Source: Erwinia persicina (GTDB taxonomy: Bacteria > Pseudomonadota > Gammaproteobacteria > Enterobacterales > Enterobacteriaceae). Taken from it: a stretch of 64,000 bases of DNA. Shown here piece after piece: positions 16,929 to 25,329 of this stretch. The notes below the pieces were generated by a model, which was given only the letters and a program-made list of their open reading frames with translations, did not search any database and was not told the origin of the DNA. The stretch is from the NCBI RefSeq assembly GCF_014838825.1, contig NZ_JACYMO010000013.1:1-64000 (forward strand), given 5' to 3'. Numbering within the stretch: position 1 is the stretch's first letter; each line of letters starts with the position of its first letter. A program made the position numbers and the translations under genes.

Positions 16929-17893
16929 GGTCAATCATGTTGAAGCTCAAAGCAGAATTGAGAAAGGGTTTTGTTTACCTGTTCAAGAAAATGCCTTGGT
17001 CTTACCAGGATAAAGTTTATTACTTTCAGAAATTCAAAAGAATACCGAATATTCGCGAACCCCGACTGTTCAATGAGAAAGTTCTGTATCGTAAATATGT
17101 GACGGGAGACCACGTGCGCTATGCCAATTTATCGGACAAATTACTGGTCCGGGATTATATTGCCCATACCATTGGCGAGTCATATCTGATCCCGCTGGTT
17201 CACCAGACTGACGATCCGATAACGCTGCTGAGTCTGCCGAGCCTGAAAAATACGGTGATTAAACCCAATCATGGCTCAGGGATGGTCGAGATCGTGCTGG
17301 AGGAGCCTGACTGCATCCAGAAGCAGTTGCTGATTAAGCGCTGTGACGAGTGGCTGCACAAGGATTTCTCACACCATGCGCGCGAGATCCACTATCGCTA
17401 CATCAAACCCCGCATTCTGGTTGAGCAGTACGTCGGTGACGGTAAGTTTGCCGCCGTTGACTACAAATTTCATATGTTCAACAAGAAAGACGGTAACTTC
17501 GAATACGTGCTGCAGGTGATTTATAACCGGGTGGGGAACGCTGCGCTGTCGATGAACTTCTACGTCAACAACCTGAAGCAGACGTTCTATAAAATTCGTG
17601 ACACCGGATTCGATACCAGCGCCGAGCTGGAGACGCTGGAGCATGCACTGGAGCTCAGTAAACAGCTGGCCGCAGATTTTGATTATGTGCGGGTGGACTG
17701 GTACATCCATGAAGGCCATATCTACTTCGGTGAGCTGACCTTCACGCCGGGCGCGGGCATGGTCACCGGACTGGAAAACGGTCTGAATCAGATCATGGGT
17801 GATATGTGGCTGCAGGATCGCCAGACGTCAGCGCTGCCTGAGGTCAAAGCCTCCAGCGATGTCCCGATGCCGGCGGTGCTAAAAAAGATCTAA
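16925..17893 (+). CDS. TupA-like ATP-grasp protein of polysaccharide synthesis
   Basis: 322 residues from the ATG overlapping the flippase stop; the ATG at 16937 has a better placed GAGG site and would give 318. The pattern LSDKLLVRDYIAHTIGESYLIPL, then VIKPNHGSGM, ILVEQYVGDGK and finally YVRVDWYIHEGHIYFGELTFTPGAGM fits the ATP-grasp family named after teichuronopeptide protein TupA, with acidic and asparagine residues that would bind Mg-ATP near the end. It likely attaches an amino acid or similar group to a glycan. Cytoplasmic. The substrate is unknown. Confidence 0.8.
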   Translation: MRSIMLKLKAELRKGFVYLFKKMPWSYQDKVYYFQKFKRIPNIREPRLFNEKVLYRKYVTGDHVRYANLSDKLLVRDYIAHTIGESYLIPLVHQTDDPITLLSLPSLKNTVIKPNHGSGMVEIVLEEPDCIQKQLLIKRCDEWLHKDFSHHAREIHYRYIKPRILVEQYVGDGKFAAVDYKFHMFNKKDGNFEYVLQVIYNRVGNAALSMNFYVNNLKQTFYKIRDTGFDTSAELETLEHALELSKQLAADFDYVRVDWYIHEGHIYFGELTFTPGAGMVTGLENGLNQIMGDMWLQDRQTSALPEVKASSDVPMPAVLKKI

Positions 17894-17951
17894 ACAGTGG
17901 CAGGTCATCGCCTGCCCGGTGAGCCGGGTCAGCTCCCCGGGCAGATGTCGC

Positions 17952-18233
17952 TTACGGCATTGGCCAGTCGGCAGGCGTCCGGCTCATCACCTCAACGAAC
18001 ACATCTTTGGTGATATGCCAGAAGTTATGCAGATTTTCCATACTCAGCGTAATGCCCAGCAGTCCGGTGACAAACCAGCACGACATGCCAATACCGATGC
18101 CGGTAAAAGCAAAGGCCATCACGTTACGGCTGGCTTTACGACAGCGTACGTTAAAGGTGCTGGCAAAAAACATCATCACTGCGCTGAGCAGCTCCCATCT
18201 CATAAGAATAACGCTGGTGGTAATAGTCGCCAT
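17952..18233 (-). CDS. yjcB: YjcB family membrane protein
   Basis: 93 residues from the ATG at 18233, which has GGAG eight bases upstream; a longer frame to 18338 has no homologous N-terminus. MATITTSVILMRWELLSAVMMFFASTFNVR and the end TPADWPM match E. coli YjcB. Two or three hydrophobic segments, so an inner membrane protein of unknown function. As in E. coli, it is transcribed away from a c-di-GMP gene beside soxS. A consensus CRP site lies 111 bases upstream. Confidence 0.88.
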   Translation of the reverse strand: MATITTSVILMRWELLSAVMMFFASTFNVRCRKASRNVMAFAFTGIGIGMSCWFVTGLLGITLSMENLHNFWHITKDVFVEVMSRTPADWPMP

Positions 18234-18721
18234 GCTGAAAACTCCGGGGGGTCTGTCCTGACAAACGAAATGCAACATCACCCGCAGCGGAACCGGAGCT
18301 GCCAGGCGTGCTCCTTTCCGGTCTGACGAACAGGTCATTAAAGTGTGATGTCGATCACATTATATCACCCGATTTTAAAAACTGAACAAAATTTAAACCT
18401 GGTATGGTAGATATTTTTTACCGCTAGCCTGACTATTCTGTTAAGTCAAATTTATTGGTTTAAGATGAATCCGACGCTATTTAACATTGTGCGTTGTCTT
18501 GATGATCTGTAGGATTTTTTCGCTAATGCTACTCATAACCCGGCTGTGCCTTTTCTCCCAGTGCTTTTTCCTGGGCCGGACAGCTGTTGGTCTAAAACAA
18601 GAATTATAAATATTTCTAATATAATTACCGATCTGCGAACTGCAGAAATCACCAAGGGGGAGTATATGTCTTTTCATGGTCACTCCTGGCTTCGCCACCT
18701 TTCACCGCTTGTGAACATCGG
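18234..18721. other. 488-bp divergent region between yjcB and the GGDEF gene
   Basis: Contains the yjcB upstream region with a consensus CRP site and a long AT-rich stretch before the cyclase gene. A 73-codon minus-strand frame (18477-18698) shows no features and is not counted. No small RNA could be supported. Confidence 0.45.
18344..18359. promoter_or_regulatory. consensus CRP site upstream of yjcB
   Basis: TGTGATGTCGATCACA fits TGTGA-N6-TCACA perfectly. It is centred about 118 bases before the yjcB ATG, compatible with class I activation if the leader is some 50 bases long. Confidence 0.75.
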
Positions 18722-20020
18722 ATGAACACCCACAATCAGCGGCCGTCTCAGACGGCACGTGTGCTGCCGACGATGGGCCAGTCGTTCCGGCGTATTCACC
18801 TGACGGTGATGCTGGTGTTTCTGCTGTGCAGCGGTCTTTCCCTGTCGGCGCTCTCCATGTACGTATTGCGCAGCTACGCGGAAAATAATATTCAGCTTAT
18901 TGCCACCAGCGTCAGCTACAGCGCCCATACCGCAGTATTAAAAGGGGATGCCGAAACAGCAAAAAGCCTGTTGAGTGATATCGGCAGCCATTCCGATTTT
19001 TCCGCTGCACGCATCTACGATGCTCATCAGAAACTGCTGGTGAGCTGGCAGATGCCGGGTGCCAATGTACATCGGGGCCTCAGCGCCGCCGTTGCCCAGT
19101 GGCTGTTTCCGAAACCGGTCAGCGCACCCATTATTCATCATCATAAGGAAATTGGCCGGGTCTGGATCCATGGCGATGCCACGCGCGTGCTGCACTATCT
19201 CTGGCAGGCGATGCAGTGGCTGGGGGGCAGTTTGCTGATCACCGCGCTCCTGGCGTTCTGGCTTTCTCACCGCATGCACGCCAGCATTTTACAGGGGCTG
19301 AAAAATATCGCCTCGGTGACCCATGACGTGCGCAAACGCCGGGCCTTCTCGCTGCGCGTCCCGTCGGCATCGATTGCCGAGCTGGACAAACTGAGCGGGG
19401 ATTTCAATGCCCTGTTGGACGAACTGGACCAGTGGCAGCGTCATCTGACGCGTGAGAACAGCTCCCTCGTTCACCAGGCCTTACACGACGGACTCACCGG
19501 GCTGCCGAACCGTAAAGCGTTCGATCGCCGGCTTCAGGCGCTGCTGCTGGACCCCCTCCGCCGCCAGCAGGTGGCGGTGCTGTTTATCGACGGCAACCGC
19601 TTTAAGCAGGTAAATGATCGTCATGGTCATGCTGCCGGCGATCATGTGCTCACCGTGACCGCGCAGCGCCTGCAGGCGCGGCTGGGCAAAGAGGATATGG
19701 TTGCACGTCTGGGAGGGGATGAGTTTGCGGTGCTGCTGACCAGAGCCGGAGATGAGGAAGAGGTCGCCCAGGTGGCCCGCCGCATCATCCGCGCGATGCA
19801 GCCGCCGGTGCAACTGCCTGATGGCACCCGGGTGGTTCAGTCGTTAAGCGTGGGGGCGGCGATGGCCAGACATCACCCGGTCGGCGAGGTGCTGATTGCT
19901 CAGGCAGATGCGGCGATGTATCACATCAAAGCGCTGGGCGGTGGCTGGTATCTGTCGCCGCTGCACTGGGGGCAGGAACCGCTGGCGATGCCACCGCAGA
20001 GGCTGATGGCATCGCGTTAA
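18722..20020 (+). CDS. DgcN/YfiN-like membrane diguanylate cyclase
   Basis: 432 residues. A first membrane segment (residues ~30-50) and a second (~165-185) enclose a periplasmic domain resembling the CHASE8/PAS-like sensor of YfiN. A HAMP-like stretch follows (GLKNIASVTHDVRKRRAFSLRVP), then the cyclase domain with LHDGLTGLPNRKAF and the intact active-site motif LGGDEF. No RxxD inhibition site stands five residues before it. It should make c-di-GMP in the cytoplasm. In E. coli this slot next to soxS holds the phosphodiesterase gene pdeC; here the partners yfiR and yfiB of dgcN are not adjacent. Confidence 0.85.
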   Translation: MNTHNQRPSQTARVLPTMGQSFRRIHLTVMLVFLLCSGLSLSALSMYVLRSYAENNIQLIATSVSYSAHTAVLKGDAETAKSLLSDIGSHSDFSAARIYDAHQKLLVSWQMPGANVHRGLSAAVAQWLFPKPVSAPIIHHHKEIGRVWIHGDATRVLHYLWQAMQWLGGSLLITALLAFWLSHRMHASILQGLKNIASVTHDVRKRRAFSLRVPSASIAELDKLSGDFNALLDELDQWQRHLTRENSSLVHQALHDGLTGLPNRKAFDRRLQALLLDPLRRQQVAVLFIDGNRFKQVNDRHGHAAGDHVLTVTAQRLQARLGKEDMVARLGGDEFAVLLTRAGDEEEVAQVARRIIRAMQPPVQLPDGTRVVQSLSVGAAMARHHPVGEVLIAQADAAMYHIKALGGGWYLSPLHWGQEPLAMPPQRLMASR

Positions 20021-20023
20021 GCT

Positions 20024-20449
20024 TTAGCTGCACGTCGGACAGGCTTTCTCATGGCCCGACGGGCTGAAGCGCGGTGCAGTGAAGTCGCCGCAGTCAAAAT
20101 TCCAGCCTGAACGCTGCAGCGTCTGGCGACGCATGGAATGGCGGTAAGCCGTCGGCGTCTGGGCGAACTGGCGTCGGAAGACGCGGGAAAACGTCTGCTG
20201 TGAGTCATACCCATACTGCAGGGCAATGTCGAACACCGGGCGCTGGGTCAGACGCAGCGCTTCAGCGGCCAGCGTAAGACGACGTTCACGAATGTAACCA
20301 CCCAGCGTCTGTTTCGTCACGGAACGGAACATACGCTGCAGGTGCCACTTCGAATAGCCAGATTTCGCCGCCACTTCATCAATCGACAGGGTTTTTTCCA
20401 GATTACTGTCGATCCAGTCTGTCAGGGTGCTGATGATGTCGTCATGCAT
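20024..20449 (-). CDS. soxS: superoxide response regulator SoxS, with C-terminal extension
   Basis: 141 residues. The first ~107 match E. coli SoxS closely (KSGYSKWHLQRMFR, YIRERRLTLAAEALR, YDSQQTFSRVFRRQF), giving the two helix-turn-helix motifs of the MarA/SoxS/Rob group. About 35 further residues, ending CGDFTAPRFSPSGHEKACPTCS, are absent from E. coli SoxS and include three cysteines. Divergent from soxR with the SoxR box between them, which settles SoxS over MarA or RamA. It activates oxidative-stress and efflux genes. Its stop lies three bases from the convergent cyclase stop. Confidence 0.93.
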   Translation of the reverse strand: MHDDIISTLTDWIDSNLEKTLSIDEVAAKSGYSKWHLQRMFRSVTKQTLGGYIRERRLTLAAEALRLTQRPVFDIALQYGYDSQQTFSRVFRRQFAQTPTAYRHSMRRQTLQRSGWNFDCGDFTAPRFSPSGHEKACPTCS

Positions 20450-20502
20450 ACACTTTTCTCCCGGGTCTCTGCGTCAATAGATCGCGAACTCAATGGTTGC
20501 TG

Positions 20503-20533
20503 AGTATAATTCCTCAAGTTAACTTGAGGTAAA
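20503..20533 (-). promoter_or_regulatory. soxS promoter with SoxR box
   Basis: The 18-bp perfect palindrome CCTCAAGTTAACTTGAGG (20512-20529) is the SoxR operator known from the E. coli soxS promoter. On the minus strand it lies between a -35-like TTTACC (20528-20533) and a -10 TATACT (20503-20508), a 19-bp spacer as needed for activation of an overlong promoter by oxidised SoxR. The palindrome also lies just before the soxR start. Confidence 0.93.
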
Positions 20534-20540
20534 GCGCTAA

Positions 20541-21008
20541 ATGAAAAAAATTCTTCGCACTTCTGACAAGCGGGAACTGACCCCTGGTGACGTTGCCCGG
20601 CGCTGCGGCGTGGCGGTATCGACGCTGCATTTCTATGAAAGCAAAGGGCTAATCAGCAGCTTTCGCAATCCGGGAAATCAGCGGCGTTACACGCGTGACG
20701 TTCTCAGACGGGTGGCAGTCATTAAAATCGCCCAGCGCATCGGCATCCCGCTGGCCACCATCAGCGACAGCCTGATGCAGTACTCCCCCGGCAAACGAAC
20801 GACCCCAAAAGAGTGGGCGCTGCTGTCGCAGCAGTGGCGTGACGAGCTGGACAGACGCATTGAAACGCTGACCCGTCTGCGGGATGACCTGGATGGCTGC
20901 ATCGGCTGCGGCTGCCTGTCGATGGAGGACTGCCCGCTGCGCAATCCGAATGACCGGCTCAGTGAACAGGGTACCGGAGCGATCCTGCTGGATGTGAAAG
21001 GCGCTTAA
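20541..21008 (+). CDS. soxR: redox sensor SoxR, [2Fe-2S] MerR family
   Basis: 155 residues. N-terminal MerR helix-turn-helix ([26 protein letters not shown]), a dimer coiled coil, then [12 protein letters not shown]: the CX2CXCX5C cluster ligand set of SoxR. The protein is oxidised by redox-cycling compounds and then activates soxS. Divergently transcribed from soxS over a shared operator. A second gene, a glutathione transferase homologue, follows 30 bases later. Confidence 0.97.
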   Translation: MKKILRTSDKRELTPGDVARRCGVAVSTLHFYESKGLISSFRNPGNQRRYTRDVLRRVAVIKIAQRIGIPLATISDSLMQYSPGKRTTPKEWALLSQQWRDELDRRIETLTRLRDDLDGCIGCGCLSMEDCPLRNPNDRLSEQGTGAILLDVKGA

Positions 21009-21038
21009 CCTTCTATACTCAGGTTTTAAGGAGCGACT

Positions 21039-21701
21039 ATGATCACCGTACATCACCTGAATAATTCGCGCTCACAGCGCGTGCTGTGGCTGCTGGAAGA
21101 GCTGGAAGTCCCGTATCAGATTAAACGTTATCAGCGGGAGGGCACGCTGCTTGCCCCCCCGGAGCTGAAAAAAGTACACCCGTTAGGTAAAGCCCCGGTG
21201 ATCACCGATGATAATCGCGTGGTGGCGGAGTCAGGGGCGATCCTGGAATATCTCGAATCACATTATGATGCTGCCGGCCAGCTGAAGCTGGCCGATGATG
21301 AGGCGGTGATCCAGTCACGCTACTGGCTGCACTATGCAGAAGGCTCCCTGATGCCGCTGCTGGTGATGAAGCTGATTTTCAGCCGCATGGGAAAAGCCCC
21401 TGTCCCCTGGCTGCTGCGGCCAATCGGCAGCGCTTTTGGTAAAGGGGTGCAGAAAGGTTACCTCGACCCGCAGATCGCTAACCACCGTCAGTTTATTGAG
21501 CAGCATCTGGCCCGCAACGAATGGTTTGCCGGTAGCCGGTTTAGCATCGCTGACGTCCAGATGAGCTTCCCCCTGCAGGCGCTGACCGCACGTGGCGGGG
21601 CCGCAGACAGCCCGGCTATCCAGGCCTGGCTGCAGAAGGTGCAGAGCCGTGCCGCCTGGCAGCGTGCGCTGCAGCAGGGCGGTGAAGTCAAGTTTGACTG
21701 A
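21039..21701 (+). CDS. glutathione S-transferase family protein
   Basis: 220 residues. The thioredoxin-like domain begins ITVHHLNNSRSQRVLWLLEELEVPYQIKRYQRE, with Ser10 in the position of the catalytic residue of many GSTs, then HPLGKAPVITDDNRVVAESGAILEYL, the cis-Pro loop and glutathione gamma-glutamyl site. C-terminal helical domain shows RFSIADVQMSFPL. Distinct from gstA in this window. Being 30 bases behind soxR suggests co-transcription and a role in oxidative-stress detoxification, an inference from position. Confidence 0.88.
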   Translation: MITVHHLNNSRSQRVLWLLEELEVPYQIKRYQREGTLLAPPELKKVHPLGKAPVITDDNRVVAESGAILEYLESHYDAAGQLKLADDEAVIQSRYWLHYAEGSLMPLLVMKLIFSRMGKAPVPWLLRPIGSAFGKGVQKGYLDPQIANHRQFIEQHLARNEWFAGSRFSIADVQMSFPLQALTARGGAADSPAIQAWLQKVQSRAAWQRALQQGGEVKFD

Positions 21702-21926
21702 GCAGGTTCCCGTCTGACCCCCTCCCCGTATCGCCGTCATAAGAAAGCGCTATGAGAGGACAGGGGGCTTCCCCCGTTAACATCCCTCTGTGTGAATGAC
21801 CAGGGGGATGTAAATCAAGACTTATGCAAATTTAAGCGTTAACAGGTGTTGAATATGCACCATTAAACACCGGATAATCGTTTGCGCGAAAATACGCACT
21901 GCAATGACGCGGTTTTTACGTGGAAT

Positions 21927-22013
21927 AGTAAACGTTTGCCTTTATCCGGTTTGTGCCTCGCCCTGAGGTTTTTGACACCGTGAATATTGTGCCAGGGATG
22001 CAAACGTTGACTA
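21927..22013 (+). promoter_or_regulatory. two PurR-box-like sites before ghxP
   Basis: AGTAAACGTTTGCCTT at 21927-21942 and ATGCAAACGTTGACTA at 21998-22013 both contain the AAACGTT core of the PurR operator (ACGCAAACGTTTGCGT). They lie about 130 and 60 bases before the ghxP ATG. A purine permease gene is a sensible PurR target. The rest of the 371-bp gap before ghxP shows nothing else. Confidence 0.5.
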
Positions 22014-22072
22014 CCGCTGGGATGCAGCGGTACCACGCAGCGATAACTCATAAGAATGCTCAGGGGATTACA

Positions 22073-23422
22073 ATGTCAGCTCCTTCTCAACCGGCCAGCG
22101 GCTCTCTCGACGCCTGGTTCAAAATTTCTGCGCGCGGTAGCAGCGTCCGTCAGGAAATCCTGGCGGGTCTGACGACCTTCCTGGCGATGGTCTACTCCGT
22201 GATCGTGGTGCCCTCAATGTTGGGCAAAGCGGGCTTCCCGCCGACGGCGGTGTTTGTGGCAACCTGTCTGGTCGCCGGGTTTGGTTCCCTGCTGATGGGG
22301 CTGTGGGCCAACCTGCCGATGGCGATTGGTTGTGCCATTTCACTGACGGCCTTCACGGCCTTCAGCCTGGTGCTGGGCCAGCAGATCAGCGTGCCGGTCG
22401 CGCTGGGTGCGGTGTTCCTGATGGGGGTCCTGTTCACGCTGATCTCAGCCACCGGTATCCGGGCCTGGATCCTGCGCAATCTGCCAATGGGCGTGGCGCA
22501 CGGCACCGGCGTCGGTATTGGCCTGTTCCTGCTGCTGATCGCCGCCGACGGCGTCGGCCTGGTGGTGAAAAACCCGGGGCCGGGACTTCCGGTCGCGCTG
22601 GGCCACTTCCCGTCATTCCCGGTGGTGATGACGCTGCTGGGCCTGGCGGTGATTTTTGGCCTGGAGAAACTGCGCGTACCCGGCGGTATTCTGCTGACCA
22701 TTATTACCATCTCGGTAATCGGCCTGATTTTTGACCCGGCGGTGAGTTATCAGGGGCTGTTTGCTATGCCCAGCCTGAGCGATGCACAGGGGAATTCGCT
22801 GCTGTTCAGCCTGGATATCCTCGGCGCACTGAAACCGGCAGTGTTGCCCAGCGTGCTGGCGCTGGTGATGACCGCCGTCTTTGATGCCACGGGTACCATC
22901 CGCGCCGTGGCCGGGCAGGCCAACCTGCTGGATAAAGACAACCAGATCATCAACGGTGGTAAGGCGTTAACCAGTGACTCTCTGAGCAGCATCTTCTCCG
23001 GTCTGGTTGGAGCAGCCCCTGCGGCGGTGTACATCGAGTCGGCAGCGGGAACGGCGGCAGGCGGTAAAACCGGCCTGACGGCCATTGTGGTCGGTGTTCT
23101 GTTCCTGATGATCCTGTTCCTGTCGCCGCTGGCATACCTCGTGCCGGGCTATGCCACCGCACCCGCGCTGATGTACGTTGGCCTGCTGATGTTAAGCAAC
23201 GTTTCCAAGATCGACTTCAGCGACTTCGTCGATGCGATGTCCGGCCTGCTGGCGGCCGTATTTATTGTACTGACCTGCAATATCGTGACCGGCATCATGC
23301 TCGGCTTTGGTTCGCTGGTGATCGGCCGCATCTTTGCCGGAGAATGGCGCAAGCTCAACGTCGGTACGGTTCTGATTGCCGTCGCGCTGGTCGCTTTTTA
23401 TGCCTGCGGCTGGGCGATTTAA
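22073..23422 (+). CDS. ghxP: guanine/hypoxanthine permease GhxP
   Basis: 449 residues from the ATG at 22073, which follows AGGGGA and gives the E. coli N-terminus ([18 protein letters not shown]); the longer open frame back to 21953 is not conserved. It matches E. coli GhxP (YjcD) almost throughout: [77 protein letters not shown]2/AzgA-type proton symporter with about twelve to fourteen segments in the inner membrane. Confidence 0.95.
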   Translation: MSAPSQPASGSLDAWFKISARGSSVRQEILAGLTTFLAMVYSVIVVPSMLGKAGFPPTAVFVATCLVAGFGSLLMGLWANLPMAIGCAISLTAFTAFSLVLGQQISVPVALGAVFLMGVLFTLISATGIRAWILRNLPMGVAHGTGVGIGLFLLLIAADGVGLVVKNPGPGLPVALGHFPSFPVVMTLLGLAVIFGLEKLRVPGGILLTIITISVIGLIFDPAVSYQGLFAMPSLSDAQGNSLLFSLDILGALKPAVLPSVLALVMTAVFDATGTIRAVAGQANLLDKDNQIINGGKALTSDSLSSIFSGLVGAAPAAVYIESAAGTAAGGKTGLTAIVVGVLFLMILFLSPLAYLVPGYATAPALMYVGLLMLSNVSKIDFSDFVDAMSGLLAAVFIVLTCNIVTGIMLGFGSLVIGRIFAGEWRKLNVGTVLIAVALVAFYACGWAI

Positions 23423-23595
23423 TGCTGTTTCGGGGCCGGGATCGCCGGCCCCACCTTCAGATGCCACTGAATTTCCCCTCTTAAGGCACATCCTGTTTTT
23501 CAACGCTTTCCTAATTTGCTTTACTATCCCGTAGGGTATACAAATCCTGGGCTGCTTTTGTTCAGAGCCTTCGGAAGACATATAAAAAGGAACGC

Positions 23596-25245
23596 ATGGA
23601 AATTTTCTTCACCATTCTCATCTTGACGCTGGTTGTGTCGCTGTCGGGCGTCGCGGCGCGTATTATTCCCTTTCAAATTCCTCTGCCGCTGGTGCAAATT
23701 GCCATGGGCGCTTTGCTCGCCTGGCCGACGTTTGGCCTGCACGTCGATTTTGACCCGGAGCTGTTTTTAGTCCTGTTTATCCCGCCGCTGCTGTTTGCTG
23801 ACGGCTGGAAAACCCCGACCAGCGAGTTCCTCAATCACGGGCGCGAGATCCTTGGCCTGGCGCTGGTACTGGTGCTGATCACCGTGGTCGGGATTGGTTA
23901 CCTGATCTACTGGCTGGTGCCTGGCATTCCGCTCCTGTCTGCCTTTGCGCTGGCGGCAGTGCTGTCACCGACCGACGCCGTTGCACTCTCCGGCATTGTC
24001 GGCGAGGGGCGCATCCCGAAAAAAATCATGGCCATCCTGCAGGGCGAGGCGCTGATGAACGATGCGTCTGGCCTGGTCTCGCTGAAGTTTGCCGTTGCGG
24101 TGGCCATGGGTACGATGGTCTTTACTGTCTCGGGCGCGTCGCTGGAGTTTATGAAAGTGGCGATTGGTGGCCTGCTGGCGGGGATCGCCATCTGCTGGCT
24201 GTACGGTAAGTCGCTGCGCCTGTTCAGCCGCTGGAGCGGGGATGACCCGGCGACGCAGACCGTGCTGCTGCTGCTGCTGCCGTTTGCGTCATACCTGATT
24301 GCCGAGCATATCGGCGTGTCCGGTATTCTTGCCGCGGTCGCCGCCGGGATGACCATCTCGCGCTCCGGCATTATTCGTCAGGCACCGCTGGCGATGCGCC
24401 TGCGTGCCAACAGCGTCTGGCAGATGCTGGAATTCGTGTTTAACGGCATGGTGTTCCTGATGCTGGGTCTGCAGCTGCCGGGCATTCTGGAAATCTCCGT
24501 ACGTCAGGCCGATGCCGACCCGAACGTGGAGCTGTGGGTGCTGTTTGCCTCGGTGGTGCTGATCTATATGGCGCTGATGATCGTTCGTTTTGGCTGGCTG
24601 TGGACCATGCGCTTTATCAGCCGCAGTGCGCTGAAAAAACGTCCGATGGAGTTTTCCAGCTACTCCACGCGTGAGTTACTGATTGCCTCCTTCGCTGGCG
24701 TGCGCGGGGCGATAACGCTGGCGGGTGTGCTGTCTATTCCGCTGCTGCTGAGTAACGGCAACGACTTCCCGGCGCGTTATGAACTGGTGTTCCTGGCCAC
24801 CGGGGTGATCCTGTTCTCACTGCTGGTGGGCGTGGTGATGCTGCCGCTGTTACTGCGCGGAGTGGAGGGCGTCGACAAGACGGTTCACCGCCGTGAGCTG
24901 CAGATGGCGCGTGCGGTGATGGCCGCTACGGCGATTGAAAGCCTGTATAAGATGGAAGAGCGGCTGACCAATGACACGGAAGAGAACATCGATCCTGAGT
25001 TGATTAAAGAAGTCAGTTCCCGGGTGATTGGTAACCTGCGCCGTCGCGTTGATGGCAAAGAGGACATGGAGCGCGCGCTGTTTGCCGAAAATCTGGAGCG
25101 TCGCTTCCGCCTGAGCGGGCTGCGTGCCGAACGGGGTGAGCTGTATCACCTGCGCGCCACGCAGAAAATCAGCAATGAAACCATGCAGAAACTGCTGCAC
25201 GATCTCGATCTGATGGAAACCCTGCTGGTCGAAAAGGAAGAATAA
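23596..25245 (+). CDS. yjcE: Na+/H+ antiporter YjcE (CPA1 family)
   Basis: 549 residues, matching E. coli YjcE (549) from MEIFFTILI.TLVVSLSG to the C-terminal HDLDL.E.LL. The membrane part has ALAAVLSPTDAVALSGIVGEGRIPKK and LQGEALMNDASGL, carrying the conserved acidic residues of CPA1 ion exchange, and FAGVRGAITLAGVLSIP. A ~150-residue charged helical tail faces the cytoplasm. It exchanges sodium (or potassium) for protons across the inner membrane. Same neighbour order as E. coli (ghxP-yjcE). Confidence 0.94.
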   Translation: MEIFFTILILTLVVSLSGVAARIIPFQIPLPLVQIAMGALLAWPTFGLHVDFDPELFLVLFIPPLLFADGWKTPTSEFLNHGREILGLALVLVLITVVGIGYLIYWLVPGIPLLSAFALAAVLSPTDAVALSGIVGEGRIPKKIMAILQGEALMNDASGLVSLKFAVAVAMGTMVFTVSGASLEFMKVAIGGLLAGIAICWLYGKSLRLFSRWSGDDPATQTVLLLLLPFASYLIAEHIGVSGILAAVAAGMTISRSGIIRQAPLAMRLRANSVWQMLEFVFNGMVFLMLGLQLPGILEISVRQADADPNVELWVLFASVVLIYMALMIVRFGWLWTMRFISRSALKKRPMEFSSYSTRELLIASFAGVRGAITLAGVLSIPLLLSNGNDFPARYELVFLATGVILFSLLVGVVMLPLLLRGVEGVDKTVHRRELQMARAVMAATAIESLYKMEERLTNDTEENIDPELIKEVSSRVIGNLRRRVDGKEDMERALFAENLERRFRLSGLRAERGELYHLRATQKISNETMQKLLHDLDLMETLLVEKEE

Positions 25246-25260
25246 CCGCAGAGTATTCGG

Positions 25261-25297
25261 GTAGGGGCGGCCTTCTTTCCTGGCCGCCCGTGCCGCC
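25261..25297. repeat. intergenic hairpin repeat, copy 2
   Basis: GTAGGGGCGGCC, T-rich loop, GGCCGCCCGTGCCG: an exact 8-bp stem (25265-25272 with 25282-25289). It lies between convergent yjcE and the LysR gene and matches copies near 6005, 36217 and 40993, so it is both a dispersed repeat and a likely two-way transcription stop. Confidence 0.7.
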
Positions 25298-25329
25298 GGT
25301 TTGTGTTGTTTACGTCTGTCCCCAGCGGT

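Noticed and set aside
18477-18698. 73-codon minus-strand frame between yjcB and the cyclase gene
   Set aside because: Composition and position do not support a gene; no ribosome site seen.
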